The notes under the pieces: model-generated
What the model saw: only the letters and a program-made list of their open reading frames with translations
The model's database searches: none
What the model was told of the DNA's origin: nothing
Position numbers and translations under genes: made by a program
In this document: one piece after another, positions 10,531 through 20,534 of the stretch
Numbering within the stretch: the first letter of the stretch is position 1
Layout: every line of letters starts with the position of its first letter
Source: Hibiscus mutabilis
Lineage: Eukaryota; Streptophyta; Magnoliopsida; Malvales; Malvaceae
NCBI GenBank assembly: GCA_019671005.1
Contig: CM033719.1
Coordinates: 21,998,750-22,062,749, forward strand
DNA: 64,000 bases
Direction of reading: 5' to 3'

Positions 10531-11630
10531 TGTTAGGATATTTGTTTTGATATAATAATTGAAAAATAGTTTTGGACTAAATTGAAAAGGTCTTAAAAGT
10601 GTTTCTAAGTTCAAACAACTTGAAAATAAGTTTGAGAAGTTTTTGAGAGGTTTTGGAAATGTTTTAAACATTTTAAAGTAGTCAAACTCAAGTTTTCAGC
10701 ACTACCGTATCGATATAGTTACACCCCGTATCGATACACCTTAGGGTTTCAGCTACAGTAATTTTCCAGAACCGAAAACTCGTATCGATACCTATGTTTT
10801 CAAATCCCAACGGCTAGTTTTTTAAACCCCCAACAACTATTTTACCTATAGCGTATCGATACACTTCAAAGGTGTATCAATACACGCAGTATATCAATAC
10901 ACTTCACAGGTGTATCAATACACGCAGTGTATCAATACACTCTAGAGGTGTATCAATACACCCATATCGATACACTTCATAGGTGTATCGATACACCAAG
11001 CCTGAAGAGCCTAACGGCTAGTTTTTGAAGAACGCGTATCGATACAGCAACACTGTGTATCAATACGGTTAACTCCAGAACTGTATTTTTATGGGAAATA
11101 AAGTCTCCAACGGCTAGAAACTCAATTGGGAGTATAAAAGCCCTCAAGAAGCATCTGAAGAAGCTAATGATCAAATTGTCAACATCTATTATGATTGTAA
11201 TCAAGTCTTAGTGCTTTAATTCCATTCTTTATATAGACAAAACTTGTGAGCTTAAATGTCATTATATGCTCAAGTGTATTAGGATTTGGGTGAGAGCTTA
11301 AAGAGTGCAAACATATACCTTGTAGAGAGGATTTCTTGTTTGCTTTGATTTTTTCTTTTTCAAAGAGGGTTTACTCAAGCTTTGGGGTAGAAGCTTTGAG
11401 TGTGTAACAGTTGCCTCCTAAGCCTAGAAAAGGGGAAGAAATTCATAGTGAATTTGGGAAATCCTTAGTGGGGAAGCTAAGGTAGTGGATATAGGCTTTG
11501 GTTAGAAAGCCGAACCACTCTAAATTATTGTGTTAAATTTTCTATCTTTTTGCTTCCACCACCAACACTCAAAAATCGACTTCTCCACCACTTGGCAAGC
11601 AATTTCGGTTGAAGGAATTCGAGCCCAACA
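10531..11630 (+). repeat. 3' LTR of element B
   Basis: 1,100-bp partner of 7323-8437. Closely similar except in the palindrome cluster (10705-11070), where one part has been lost and another (GTGTATCAATACACGCAG units, 10870-10990) has expanded. Confidence 0.9.
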
Positions 11631-12504
11631 CTTAGCTTCCCCACTAAGGATTTTCCACGATTTCACTCAATTTGTCTTTCCTTTTAGGCTAAAGGAGATA
11701 ACTTTACAAATCTCTCAAAGCTTATACCCCAAAGTTTTGAGACACTATCTTCCAAAGAGAAAAATATAAATTGGCAAACAAGAGAAAACCTCACTAGGCA
11801 ATGTGTTTGCACTCTTAAGCACTCACCCAAATCCTAAACACTTGAGCAAATATAACAATTAGGCTCACTAGTGTTTCTCTACAAAGAATATGACAAATTA
11901 AGAAATAATACAATTTCTTTATACAATTGAATATTGGTAGTTATTTTTCTAACTTACATAGTTGCTTGAAGAGTTTTTTTTTACCCTATAATGGCTTCAT
12001 GATCGTTGCTTGTCGTTGGGGGTTGTTAAGAGTCGTTGGAGACTTAATTTCCGGTATTAAATGCACATCTGGTGTAGTGGGTATCTTTACACGACCTTCG
12101 ATATTTGTACCTTCCCTAAAATAGAAAGAGTCGTGCATTTATAATAGAGCATACCGATACACGATACTTGTGTATTGATACGGTGCCTAGCGTATCGATA
12201 CGACCAAGCCTGTACTGATACATGCACTTGCTCACTGGAAAAAGAAAACTTGGGGAAACAAAGCGCGTATTTGTACGGAGCAAAGGTGTACCGATACGGC
12301 AGTTTGAGTATCGATACCGAGGGAAGGGTACCGGTAAGGGTAGACTATTTTTGACACTTAGGTTGTTTTGAAAGCATTTGTTCGAGTCAAAAACACTTTA
12401 AAAACATTTTCAAACATATTTGGACTTAAATTATTTGTGCAATTTACCTTTAAGTCCAAAAATAACATTTTTTATTTTGTTATATCAAAATCATTATCTC
12501 AACA
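11631..12504 (-). repeat. 5' LTR of element A, second segment
   Basis: Continues the LTR interrupted at 7322, beginning with the second copy of target CTTAG and ending ATTATCTCAACA. It includes the reverse complement of the GTGCAAACA...CACTC block found in the element B LTR and a cluster of GATACG/GTATCGATACG boxes at 12140-12345. The last ~145 bp are the part repeated as an inverted pair at 4293-4591. Confidence 0.75.
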
Positions 12505-12600
12505 AAGTTATACTGATCACCACCATAAAATGTCAAAATACTACTTTTAATGTTCGAACCTTAGACCTTTATAAAAAAGTACAACATTAAACCACTAATC
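12505..12600 (-). repeat. tRNA-derived (SINE-like) fragment
   Basis: On the minus strand TTAGTGGTTTAATGTTG is followed ~20 bp on by GGTCTAAGGTTCGAAC, which fits an RNA polymerase III B box. A related copy in the opposite orientation lies at 13265-13340. Confidence 0.45.
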
Positions 12601-12689
12601 TAAGATATATATTTAGTATATTTCTAACTAAACTAATATTTAAATTAAATTAGTTTTTCACTTTTAAAAATAAAAATAAATGAACCCAA

Positions 12690-12800
12690 CAAGTAGTCCT
12701 GGTGAAAAAGCGGATGATGTTCATCCTAGGAGACCCGAGTTCAAATCGTTTTGACTGCAAGGTGTGTGTGCATTGTCAAAGGGTTAAAAATATGTATGAA
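12690..12800 (+). repeat. tRNA-derived SINE-like fragment
   Basis: GAGACCCGAGTTCAAATC at 12730-12747 is a good B box, with a weak A-box-like TAGTCCTGGTG about 40 bp upstream. No cloverleaf or complete tRNA can be drawn. Confidence 0.5.
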
Positions 12801-12969
12801 CAGATACTACCTTATAATCCATCTTTAGACTATTCAGAAAAGTGAAAGATAAATGACCATTTCAATCAAAATAAGCAATTATTTTTACAGATGATATTTT
12901 TAAAAATTAACTAAATAGTTGTTTTTAGAAAATGATTATAACAATCATCATAAATTCAATATTCATTTT

Positions 12970-13210
12970 AAAAAGGATTATTTATTCTATTTTAAAAATG
13001 GTTATTTATTTAATTTTAAAAATTATCATTTATTTCATTTTAAATATGACGATTTATTTTTTATTCTAAAAAATATTATTTATTTTATTTTTGAAAACGA
13101 TTATTTATTTCATTTTTTAAATCTTTTATTTATTTTGTTTTAAAAATGATTATTTATTTCATTTTAAGAATGACTATTTATTTTATTTTAAAAATAATTA
13201 TTTAGTTATT
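12970..13210. repeat. 26-bp AT-rich minisatellite
   Basis: About ten tandem units of the form AAAATGATTATTTATTTCATTTT, diverged by a few bases each. The open frame through it is a low-complexity artefact. Confidence 0.85.
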
Positions 13211-13264
13211 TTTAAAATAAAATGTCAATTTAACCTAAATATTAGTTTGGTTAGAGATATGATA

Positions 13265-13345
13265 ATTGTATAATATAGTGTAGTGGTTTAATGTTGAAGC
13301 TTTTTCATAAGGGTCCTAGGTTAAAATCTTCAAAATACTATTTTA
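13265..13345 (+). repeat. tRNA-derived (SINE-like) fragment, inverted relative to 12505-12600
   Basis: GTAGTGGTTTAATGTTGAAG followed by AAGGGTCCTAGGTTAAAATC, the same layout as 12505-12600 but on the other strand. The pair flanks the minisatellite. Confidence 0.45.
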
Positions 13346-13391
13346 ATATTTTGAGGCGGTGACTAGTTTAACTTAAATATTTATTTTTGGT

Positions 13392-13460
13392 AAAAATTTA
13401 TTAAATATGTGGTTTAGTTGAATGGTTTGATGTTGAACCCTTAAGGGGTCTAAAGTTTGA
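13392..13460 (+). repeat. tRNA-derived (SINE-like) fragment
   Basis: GTGGTTTAGTTGAATGGTTT followed by GGGGTCTAAAGTTTGAGC, the same A-box/B-box spacing as the two neighbours. Confidence 0.4.
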
Positions 13461-13689
13461 GCTTTCGGATGCCAAAAATTGATCTTCATTCAATTGATCA
13501 ATAAGATTGTAATACTACATGACATTATATTATCGACGAGAATGAGTTGTTGACGAAGAAAAAAATACTTGAAAAAAAAATTAAAAATGTTATGTCAATC
13601 AGTATGGTCGTTAAATTTGTAACAACTTATTATTGAAATAAAAAACTATTGTGTTAATGATTTTTTGTCAAAATATTAGTTTGATATCA

Positions 13690-13850
13690 TGGGGTTGGTT
13701 CAACTAGTAAGCAGCTTAGTATCGCTTGAGTAGGTCTCGAGTTCAAGTTTTTGCGTATGCAGAAAATCTCCGCTGGAAGACTCACCCATCAAACTCAGGT
13801 GTGGGCCGCGGGTCGATTTGAATTAGTCAGATTAAAATCTTGAAAAACCG
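13690..13850 (+). repeat. SINE, tRNA-derived
   Basis: GGGTTGGTTCAACTAG (A-box region) and AGGTCTCGAGTTCAAGTT (B box, 13732-13749), followed by GGGCCGCGGGTCGATTTG and GAATTAGTCAGATT, a tail type common in plant SINEs. It ends in an A-rich stretch (ATATTAAAAAAAATT). This is the best-preserved SINE in the window. Confidence 0.6.
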
Positions 13851-14169
13851 AAAAGATATTAAAAAAAATTGATGATTAAAATAAAATATATATATGAATA
13901 ATTTAGCGAACAATGAGGTTTGTTTACCCATAATTAAAATAGGTGACAAAGTTACCGTTAAAAACGATTGTTTTAGCTACGACTACCATTGATTTCGTCT
14001 CCGTTCCTTTAATACAGTAACCTCATGTTTTGCTTTGTCCGTGGGCTCACTCATGTTCTGATAATGAAATTGAAACATCCGCTTATGGTTAGATAAACAA
14101 TTCAATACAATATCAAATGGATAAAAATTGTTATAATTTATTCAAGAGAGTTCTTATATATAATGGGGA

Positions 14170-14845
14170 AATTCTACGACACTCGTCAAGCACCGTTGAA
14201 CACTATTAACGATGAACATCGCTAAACACCATTAAATTAATTAATAAAAATTAAAAATCTCAAGGGCTAAACATATAATTATAATTTATTTAAATATATA
14301 ATTATAAATTATTTAAAATAAAATATTAATTAAATTGTTTTCCTTATATATAATTTTTGTTAATTTTTTTTTAAAATAATTGGATCAAATACCAACCCTT
14401 AAACCCTAAACCATAAACACTAAACCCTAAACACAATATTCAAATTTTGGGTTTAGGTTTTAGGGTTTATAGTTTATGGTTTAGTGTTTTGGGTTTAGGA
14501 TTTAGGAGTTTAGGTTTAGGGTTTAGTATTTAGAGTTTTGAGTTTTAGGTTTATGGTTTTGGGCCTAGGGTTTAGAGTTTAGAATTTAAGGTTTTGGGTT
14601 TTATTTTTTAAATTGAATAAGGTTGGCATTTGATCCAATTATTTACAAAAAGATTAAAAAATATTATATATATAAAAAATAATTTAATTAATATTTTATT
14701 TTAAATAATTTATAATTATATATTTAAATAATTTATAATTATATGTTGAATCCTTTAGATTTTTAATCTTTATTAATTAATTTAATATTGTTCAGCGGTG
14801 TTATTGTTAGTGGTATTTAGCAGTGCTCGTCAAGCGTTATAAACT
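14170..14845. mobile_element. Long foldback element with telomere-like core
   Basis: Two arms of about 240 bp are inverted copies: CTCGTCAAGCACCGTTGAAC at the left against the complement of GCAGTGCTCGTCAAGCG at the right, continuing through AATTGGATCAAAT on both sides. Between them (about 14397-14610) lies a degenerate TTTAGGG/TTTAGTG array, left strand CCCTAAA and right strand TTTAGGG. No coding capacity. A target duplication could not be read with confidence. Confidence 0.75.
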
Positions 14846-15768
14846 CATCTTATATAACGCATATATATTGCGAAATATGTCATGTGTCCTATTTTCTAAA
14901 GATTTGTTTTGTTTGAATTTCCATTCAATATTTTCTTGTTTCGTTTGAAAATAGAAAGACTGCACAAAATGTTTTCTAAATTTGGTAAACTTACCGACTA
15001 ATAGAAGTATTATTTTTATCTTCACCTGAATGAGTTAGATATTCATAGTTACATAAAGAAATAAGTGAACTTTTTCTTTTTATCTTTGCAAGAGTTGGTA
15101 ATTTAATCAGGGTCCAAACCTTTTTGAATCAGTTTGGCTTTGAATTAATATATATGCATATGGTTTAGGTTTTAGGGTTTATAGTTTATGGTTTAGAAAA
15201 CAATGTGGCATATAGTTATCCTTAATATACATGCAATAAAAGGAAATTAACATGCCACAATATTCAAATAAGAGAACTATATGCATATGTACATACTACT
15301 ATACAGTATCCCCTTAATATATAGAGTACAAAATAAGAGTGGCAAAGCTTGGGAAATGAAAGAGGCACATTTATGGATGCATAACATTTTAGACCGAGTT
15401 GTGAGTTTGACGAAAGAAGGAAATTGATTCAGTTATGACGAAATTTAGTAATATGGTTTAAAGGGATGAAAGAGAGACATGAATAATAGTTTTCATAAAG
15501 GACCAAGTTGCAGGCACCGGCCTGTGGTGTGTTTGGTTCAGAAATAAATGGGTGATGGGTCATTATTTAATGCAAAAGGACTATCAAACAATAGAAAACA
15601 ATGGCAATCACAATGTGGCATGTTCTCCCATTTTTCTCACCTTTCATCTGACTCCAAAAGTATCTTATCCTTAGGGAAAGATTGCTCCTTTACATCTGTA
15701 ATTCTCTATTCACACAGGCAAAAATCAAAAGATCTATGAAGTACAAGAATAGGTATAATTTGATTCAC
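14846..15768. other. Intergenic DNA, no gene seen
   Basis: AT-rich. Holds one short telomere-like piece (GGTTTAGGTTTTAGGG at about 15162) like the core of the preceding foldback. Short frames here show no recognisable domain. Confidence 0.4.
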
Positions 15769-16252
15769 ATTTTTTTTTATCAAAGATGTGAAATGCATTA
15801 AAAGAAAAGAGAGATCACAAAAGAGCACGCAAAGCATCTGGGATCGCAAAGAAACCATTCCCAGTGCTAGCAACTCGGCAAGAGTTCTTCGCAAGCCAGA
15901 GCCAGTCTGCAGCTTGATTACAACAACTATGAACAAAAGAAAAGCTAAAACTTTCAAAACAATTAGCAAAAGAAAGAAGATGAGATTCAATAGGAAAGGT
16001 TTCCCAAAGAGATAGGTTGTTGCTTGAAAGCCTTGAGATGACACCTTTGTTGTCGGATTCAACAATAATATTTTTCCAACCATCCCGGAGAGCAGTAATC
16101 ACTCCGAGCCTGCATGCCATAGCTTCAGCCACAGAGGCCGAGACAATCTTTGTTGCTCCATCAACAACATTGCCTGACCAGTCACGTATAATTGCAGCAA
16201 TAGAAGCTTCATTATTTTTTACATTTACAAGCATCAAATAAAAATAAAACAT
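15769..16252 (-). pseudogene. LINE 3' end: RNase H (RVT_3) remnant
   Basis: 5'-truncated non-LTR retrotransposon read right to left. The frame carries the plant LINE-type RNase H pattern: KNNEASIAAIIRDWSGNVV, then SVAEAMACRLG (the conserved Glu), then IIVESDNKGV (a conserved Asp), and the tail VHSCCNQAADWLWLA. The first catalytic Asp, normally in a VNVDGA motif before KNNEAS, is missing: VNV runs straight into KNNEAS, a deletion of about four codons. The 3' end reads GCATTTCACATCTTTGATA followed by a run of A (plus-strand T run 15769-15778), as expected of a LINE tail. No reverse transcriptase domain is present. A captured RNase H domain is an alternative, but the poly-A end favours a LINE. 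Confidence 0.75.
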
Positions 16253-16975
16253 TCACCTTATATTCATTATTTAGTACTAAAGTATCAATTTCCACTACAC
16301 AAGTATATTTGGTTCAGAACTCAGAAGAATATCTGCAAGACAAAGTCTTGTTATGGTTACCTTACCCCTAATTAGCTACCAGCAACTTGCAAAACGGAAA
16401 ATAACCCTTTGTAAAATGGATTTAAGAGATATGCTTTAATGAAGAATACTGAATACCCCATGAAGTTAAGACCTATGCATGCTTATACAAAAGGATTTAT
16501 TTTAAAGACAAAAGAAGAATTACAACACGTGCAAGAAGCAAACAGAGAACAAACCTTGTTTTTGTTGGTTTTATGAAATAGAAACGGTAGATGGCATACT
16601 GCTTTGAAACTGCGAGAAAAGAGTCATTTTGCCTTTTTCTTTAGTATAGTCGTTAACTTATTGCTTTCACCGTCGTTCATTTGCATGTGAATCTTGAAGA
16701 TGCTACACCTGCAAACAACGACTGTCAATTATAATCTATGTAAATATCCATACACATATATATGAAAAGTAGAGAAAGTATTTGCTAAAGCTCAATATAT
16801 ATAGGGTTTATGTCAAAGGAGATGATAGGGGAGGAATGAAATTTGGCAGACGAAAAAAGGTTTATTATTTTCTCTTTAAGTTTTAACACCAAAATGGTAG
16901 GACTAGCTGATGTCGCCTGCTACCGGTTGTCGGAACGAACAAAAATCATATGCTCAGTTTCGGTACTCATTTTCA
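16253..16975. other. Intergenic DNA, no gene seen
   Basis: No open frame with a recognisable domain. GAATACTGAATACC-like words near 16444 recur at 22075, but no element could be drawn. Confidence 0.35.
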
Positions 16976-17133
16976 TGTCCCAACACTAAAAAATCAAATT
17001 CTAAGCCCTAATGCTAAATTTTAACCACTAAACTCTAAATTCTAAAAAATACATCATACACTCACTACTCTAAACTCTAATCTTAAACGCTAATCATAAA
17101 ACTCTAAACTTGATTTCTTTTAGTGTTGAGGCA
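16976..17133. mobile_element. Short MITE with telomere-like core, copy 1
   Basis: Termini TGTCCCAACACTAAAAAATC and the complement GATTTCTTTTAGTGTTGAGGCA pair imperfectly. The interior is a degenerate CCCTAA/CTCTAAA array. Related copies are at 19561-19723 and 36495-36631. Confidence 0.6.
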
Positions 17134-18289
17134 TACATAGAAGGACAGAAAAGAAGCAGACGATTTCTACTCCGTTGGAACATGAAGTGAATCGTGAGAA
17201 CTTCCTAACAAGAATCTAACAAGTTGAAGATGTTGAACTTCACCTCTATCTTAATTTGTTAAGAAACAAAAGTGACCGTAAAACCCTATTTTCTTACTTT
17301 ATGGGAGAGGGAGAATGTCGTGGGATGATAGTGGGTCTGTCAGTTTGGTATGGGTTTGGTTCGGGTTTCATGTCGGGATTTGGGCCTTAGGGTCAGGTTA
17401 GGATTAGCTTTTAAGTTTAGTTAGATTTGGGTTTTGGGTTTCTGCTTCGTGGATTTAGATTCAATTTTGTGGATCCGAAAAAAAATCTTGTGTTGATAAC
17501 TATCTCTCTTTGCCCGTTATTATTAAACATAAATATGGCAAAGACCAATCTTTCGCTTGCGCTCTCTAATTGGCTTTATTCAAAGAAAAGCTCTTCCAAT
17601 CTTAAGGAGATGAACCTTCATTATGATATGCTCCTCCAAATTGAGGACATGAAATTTTAAAAATGGTTGGTTCCTCCAAATTGAGGAAGTGAAACCTTTT
17701 CCAAATTGATGAACCTTCAATGCTCGATGTTGAACTCTCTCGAGTTTCTCAAGCTGCCGTGGATGAGTTAAGGAACAAGAAGATGATGATGATGATGATG
17801 ATAAAAAGAAAATAAAAACTAAGAAAATGTACTAAATGAAAAAATGAGGAGAGAAATGCCAAATGCATGTCCGTGTCCTTTACATAGTCACCCAAAGTCA
17901 AGCCAATAACAAATAGGGTATTTCCTCTTGATTTTCACTTTATTTTCAGCTTTTACAGCATGTTAACATCTTGTCTGCTAGCAAATTCATGTGATTCTCT
18001 ATAACAGAATGTTCAGCTGTCAATGTGGCCACATTCTCGCAGCAGCATCCCGACACAACTTAGAAATATTAACATTTTTATGCCCACATCTTCTGAAGCA
18101 TCAAGTAGAAACGTTAGTTGGCACTGTGGAGACATAGTTTAGGCGCATTAAAGGCTAAAAATATCTAAATTCACCTAATGTCTAATCCAATGCTAAGTAA
18201 ACCAAAATAGCATGAAATATTATGAAATTACCTAATTAAACGCATGAAACACCTTAGTCTAAACAAAAATCTAGGTCTAGAGGTGCCAA
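17134..18289. other. Intergenic DNA with a (GAT)n microsatellite
   Basis: A GATGATGAT run of about seven units lies near 17780-17803. A GC-richer patch (17320-17460) and short frames give no recognisable protein. Nothing else can be supported. Confidence 0.4.
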
Positions 18290-18918
18290 AGATAAAACTT
18301 TTTAGGGAGTTATCAGCGGTCAATGGCTCAGGCGACTCGGGTCAACGCAGCTTCAACTACTGTTGGAGCACGCACAGGCAACGGCACGTATGACAACTTT
18401 TGACGACGAGAATTGGATGACAAGCTCTAGTTTTACTTGCGGACAATTGGGGACTTCGATGGTGTGGTTGGTTTGTGACAAATCTTTGTTTTTCAACTTC
18501 ACCGCATCTTTCTCCTCTCCACTCTAACGAATGACGGTGGCGACAAGGACGACAGGGCCACTGACTAACTCACGGCGATGAAAGGAACACGATGGTGGTG
18601 GTAGTGAAAATCAAGACGGTCCAGCTGACGATGAATCGATGTTTGAAGTTTTTCTCTTTAACACTCTCTCTCCCCAACATTCTCTCTCAATTATTATTTT
18701 TGATTTTCTGCCCAAACATAAATTTCAATCAATTTAAATTGAGCTTTTCAAAGGTTCACACTTTAGGCATTTTAGTATAACCGGTTTACAATTGGGTCCC
18801 CAAATTTCCTTTAATTGAGCTTTTAAGTTCTGATTTCTTTCAATTCAGTAACCAATTTAAAATGTCAAAAACCTGAATTCGAAATCCGAACTACTAATAA
18901 GAAAACTCAGTCGTTACA
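18290..18918 (-). repeat. Ty3-type LTR fragment
   Basis: Ends ACTCAGTCGTTACA, the terminus type seen in the Ty3 LTRs at 47850 and 58925. Like the LTR at 45036-47850 it has a GC-rich part with GGCGAC and ACTAACTCA words followed by CTCTCTCTCC tracts and an AT-rich tail. The left boundary is not clear and no coding part is attached. The open frame inside is incidental. Confidence 0.45.
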
Positions 18919-19560
18919 AAATTGGAAAGACTAGCTCATAATATAACATCTGATGCCTTTGTATGAACCACTACATTAACATCTGATTTTTTAACTAGTC
19001 GTTACAGTAAAAAAAATAATCAAAGTTAACCAATAAAACATTTCAACCACATACAGTACACAAACAAACAGCATTAGCCATTTATGGACTAGTTAAGAAA
19101 GTTACAAAAAAGCTATAAAGTAACCACAATAAAAAGAATGACTTTGTGATTAATTTACTCCAATTTTGACTTTCCAATACCATGTACATCTAGTAATAAC
19201 CCTCGGAGTTTGAACCGTTGAAGCACAATAAAACAAGTAATAAGTGCATCACAAACACACGCATGATCACATACACAGCCAAGTTTAACAAATGCGTAAA
19301 AGGAACATGTATTCCAAATAGAAAATGTAATTTTAAAAGCCTCGTTGCTTGTTTGACATGTTGTACGTGCAAATCAAGGGTTATCACATGTTCAAAGGCT
19401 TTGTTCATGTAAAGACGTGATATTATTTCGCTTGACCGCAAGAAAAAAATAGAAGGTAGAGACAAAGTGAGAATGCTTTGTATTCAGTGATTCAGTTAGT
19501 TATACAAAGAATAACCTAGCGATGAATATATCGGAATAGAAATCTTCTACCACTTTTTGG
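18919..19560. other. Intergenic DNA, no gene seen
   Basis: AT-rich. The overlapping frames on both strands at 19190-19465 match no family I recognise. Confidence 0.35.
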
Positions 19561-19723
19561 TGCCCTACACTAAAAATTAGGTTTGGGGTTTGAGGTTTAA
19601 GGTTAGAGTTTAGGAAATTTGGAATAGGGTGTATTTTGTAGGGGGTAAGGGTGTAGGGTGTAGGATTTAGAATTCGAGATTAGGGCTTAATTGATTTTTT
19701 TAATATTTTTTAGTGTTGGGGCA
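19561..19723. mobile_element. Short MITE with telomere-like core, copy 2
   Basis: Left end TGCCCTACACTAAAAATTAG, right end TTTTTAGTGTTGGGGCA. The interior has TTTAGG/GTAGGGTG repeats in the opposite orientation to copies 1 and 3. Confidence 0.6.
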
Positions 19724-20534
19724 TAGAAAAGATGCACCTTTCATTTGCTTCTCGTGTCACTTTAGTTTGCATCTTTTGTTATTCAGATGCAAGGATCATT
19801 AGGTCAAAATTTTATTCTAAAGCAAACCCTTAGCAAGAATTTGACATAGAACATCGTATTGAAGTCAATCAGAGAAGAAGACAACCAAACATTAAGGGAT
19901 AGTATCTCCAGTTTTCGAATACCAGGTTTTCCCTATCACCATTTTCTATCCTTTAATTTTCACTAATAGATAAGTTATATAATAAAAGCTTGTTGACTTT
20001 TAACTAAAAACTGAGCTCGATCAAAGACGGATCTACAAATATTCTTGGGGGGAATTTTTTCCCTTAAAAAATATAATAGTTTTTTTTTACCCATTTAGAC
20101 CACCAATATTCAATTTATTTGAACTTTTCCCCTCTCATTTTATGGTTAATTATACCTTGTCCTTTGATCTTGACTATTGCCTCCATCTTTGAGTTCGACT
20201 TAGTGGTTAGGCATAATTCTTTTCTTGGTGAATGGGTTTGAATCATTTTGCAGGCATTTCTTATTTTCTAACTTTTCACCAGTCATATGATAATACATGT
20301 TGTCGTTTGATTGGAGGGAAAATATTTAATTATTTCTAATCAAAGTTAGGATCAAATTAAAATAATTTTTATATTTGAGGGTTAGATTTATTAATTTTTT
20401 TTGAATTATAACTAAATTGATTGATTGTGTTAATATGGGTGACTAAATGTACAATTATAAAAAAATTTACATAATTGTCACGTCAGCATTACCGTTAACT
20501 TTTAATGATTAATGACTTAATTGATATCATTAAG
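19724..20534. other. Intergenic repeat debris
   Basis: No gene. A possible SINE-like piece (GACTTAGTGGTTAGGCATAA...GGGTTTGAATC, 20196-20245) and text with GGTGACTAAA near 20445. The latter continues at 21068 on the other side of the hAT MITE, suggesting an older element was its target. Confidence 0.35.

Larger units (their letters stand above)
7323..11630 (+). mobile_element. TR-GAG element B (gag only, no pol), complete with TSD
   Basis: A complete 4,308-bp LTR element. LTRs at 7323-8437 and 10531-11630 both start TGTTAGGATA and end GAGCCCAACA. A perfect 5-bp target duplication CTTAG lies at 7318-7322 and 11631-11635. The primer site TTGGTATCGGAGC follows the first LTR, and a polypurine tract AAATGGGGAGAT precedes the second. 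Between them there is only a gag, with no protease, integrase or reverse transcriptase remnant in the 500 bp after gag. It would need pol proteins from a full-length relative (perhaps Sirevirus-like, given the gag type and ~1.1-kb LTRs; that part is inference). Confidence 0.85.
4293..12504 (-). mobile_element. TR-GAG element A (minus strand; gag only, no pol), interrupted
   Basis: An LTR retrotransposon read right to left. Its 5' LTR is 7184-7322 plus 11631-12504, split by element B, followed by the primer site, a decayed gag (7095-5585), a non-coding tail, a polypurine tract at about 4592-4606 (AATCTCCCATTTTTG on the plus strand) and a damaged 3' LTR. No protease, integrase or reverse transcriptase is present. 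The gag ends in the same way as the gag of element B, and the 3' untranslated part follows at once, so lack of pol is a shared family trait and not a private deletion. This matches what is known as terminal-repeat retrotransposons with a GAG domain (TR-GAG). Confidence 0.7.

Noticed and set aside
12919..13143. 74-codon frame rich in F, Y, H, N
   Set aside because: Translation of the 26-bp minisatellite; low complexity and no start context.
12690..13850. tRNA genes
   Set aside because: Only A/B-box-like motifs are present; no acceptor or anticodon stems could be paired, so SINE fragments fit better.
14397..14610. Interstitial telomere
   Set aside because: The TTTAGGG-like units are highly degenerate and lie in the centre of a foldback element; not a true telomere remnant by sequence alone.
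15788..16241. Two plus-strand frames opposite the LINE RNase H
   Set aside because: Shadows of the minus-strand RNase H frame, which has recognisable motifs.
17427..17660. 77-codon plus-strand frame
   Set aside because: No recognisable domain, no splice context, no related sequence in the window.
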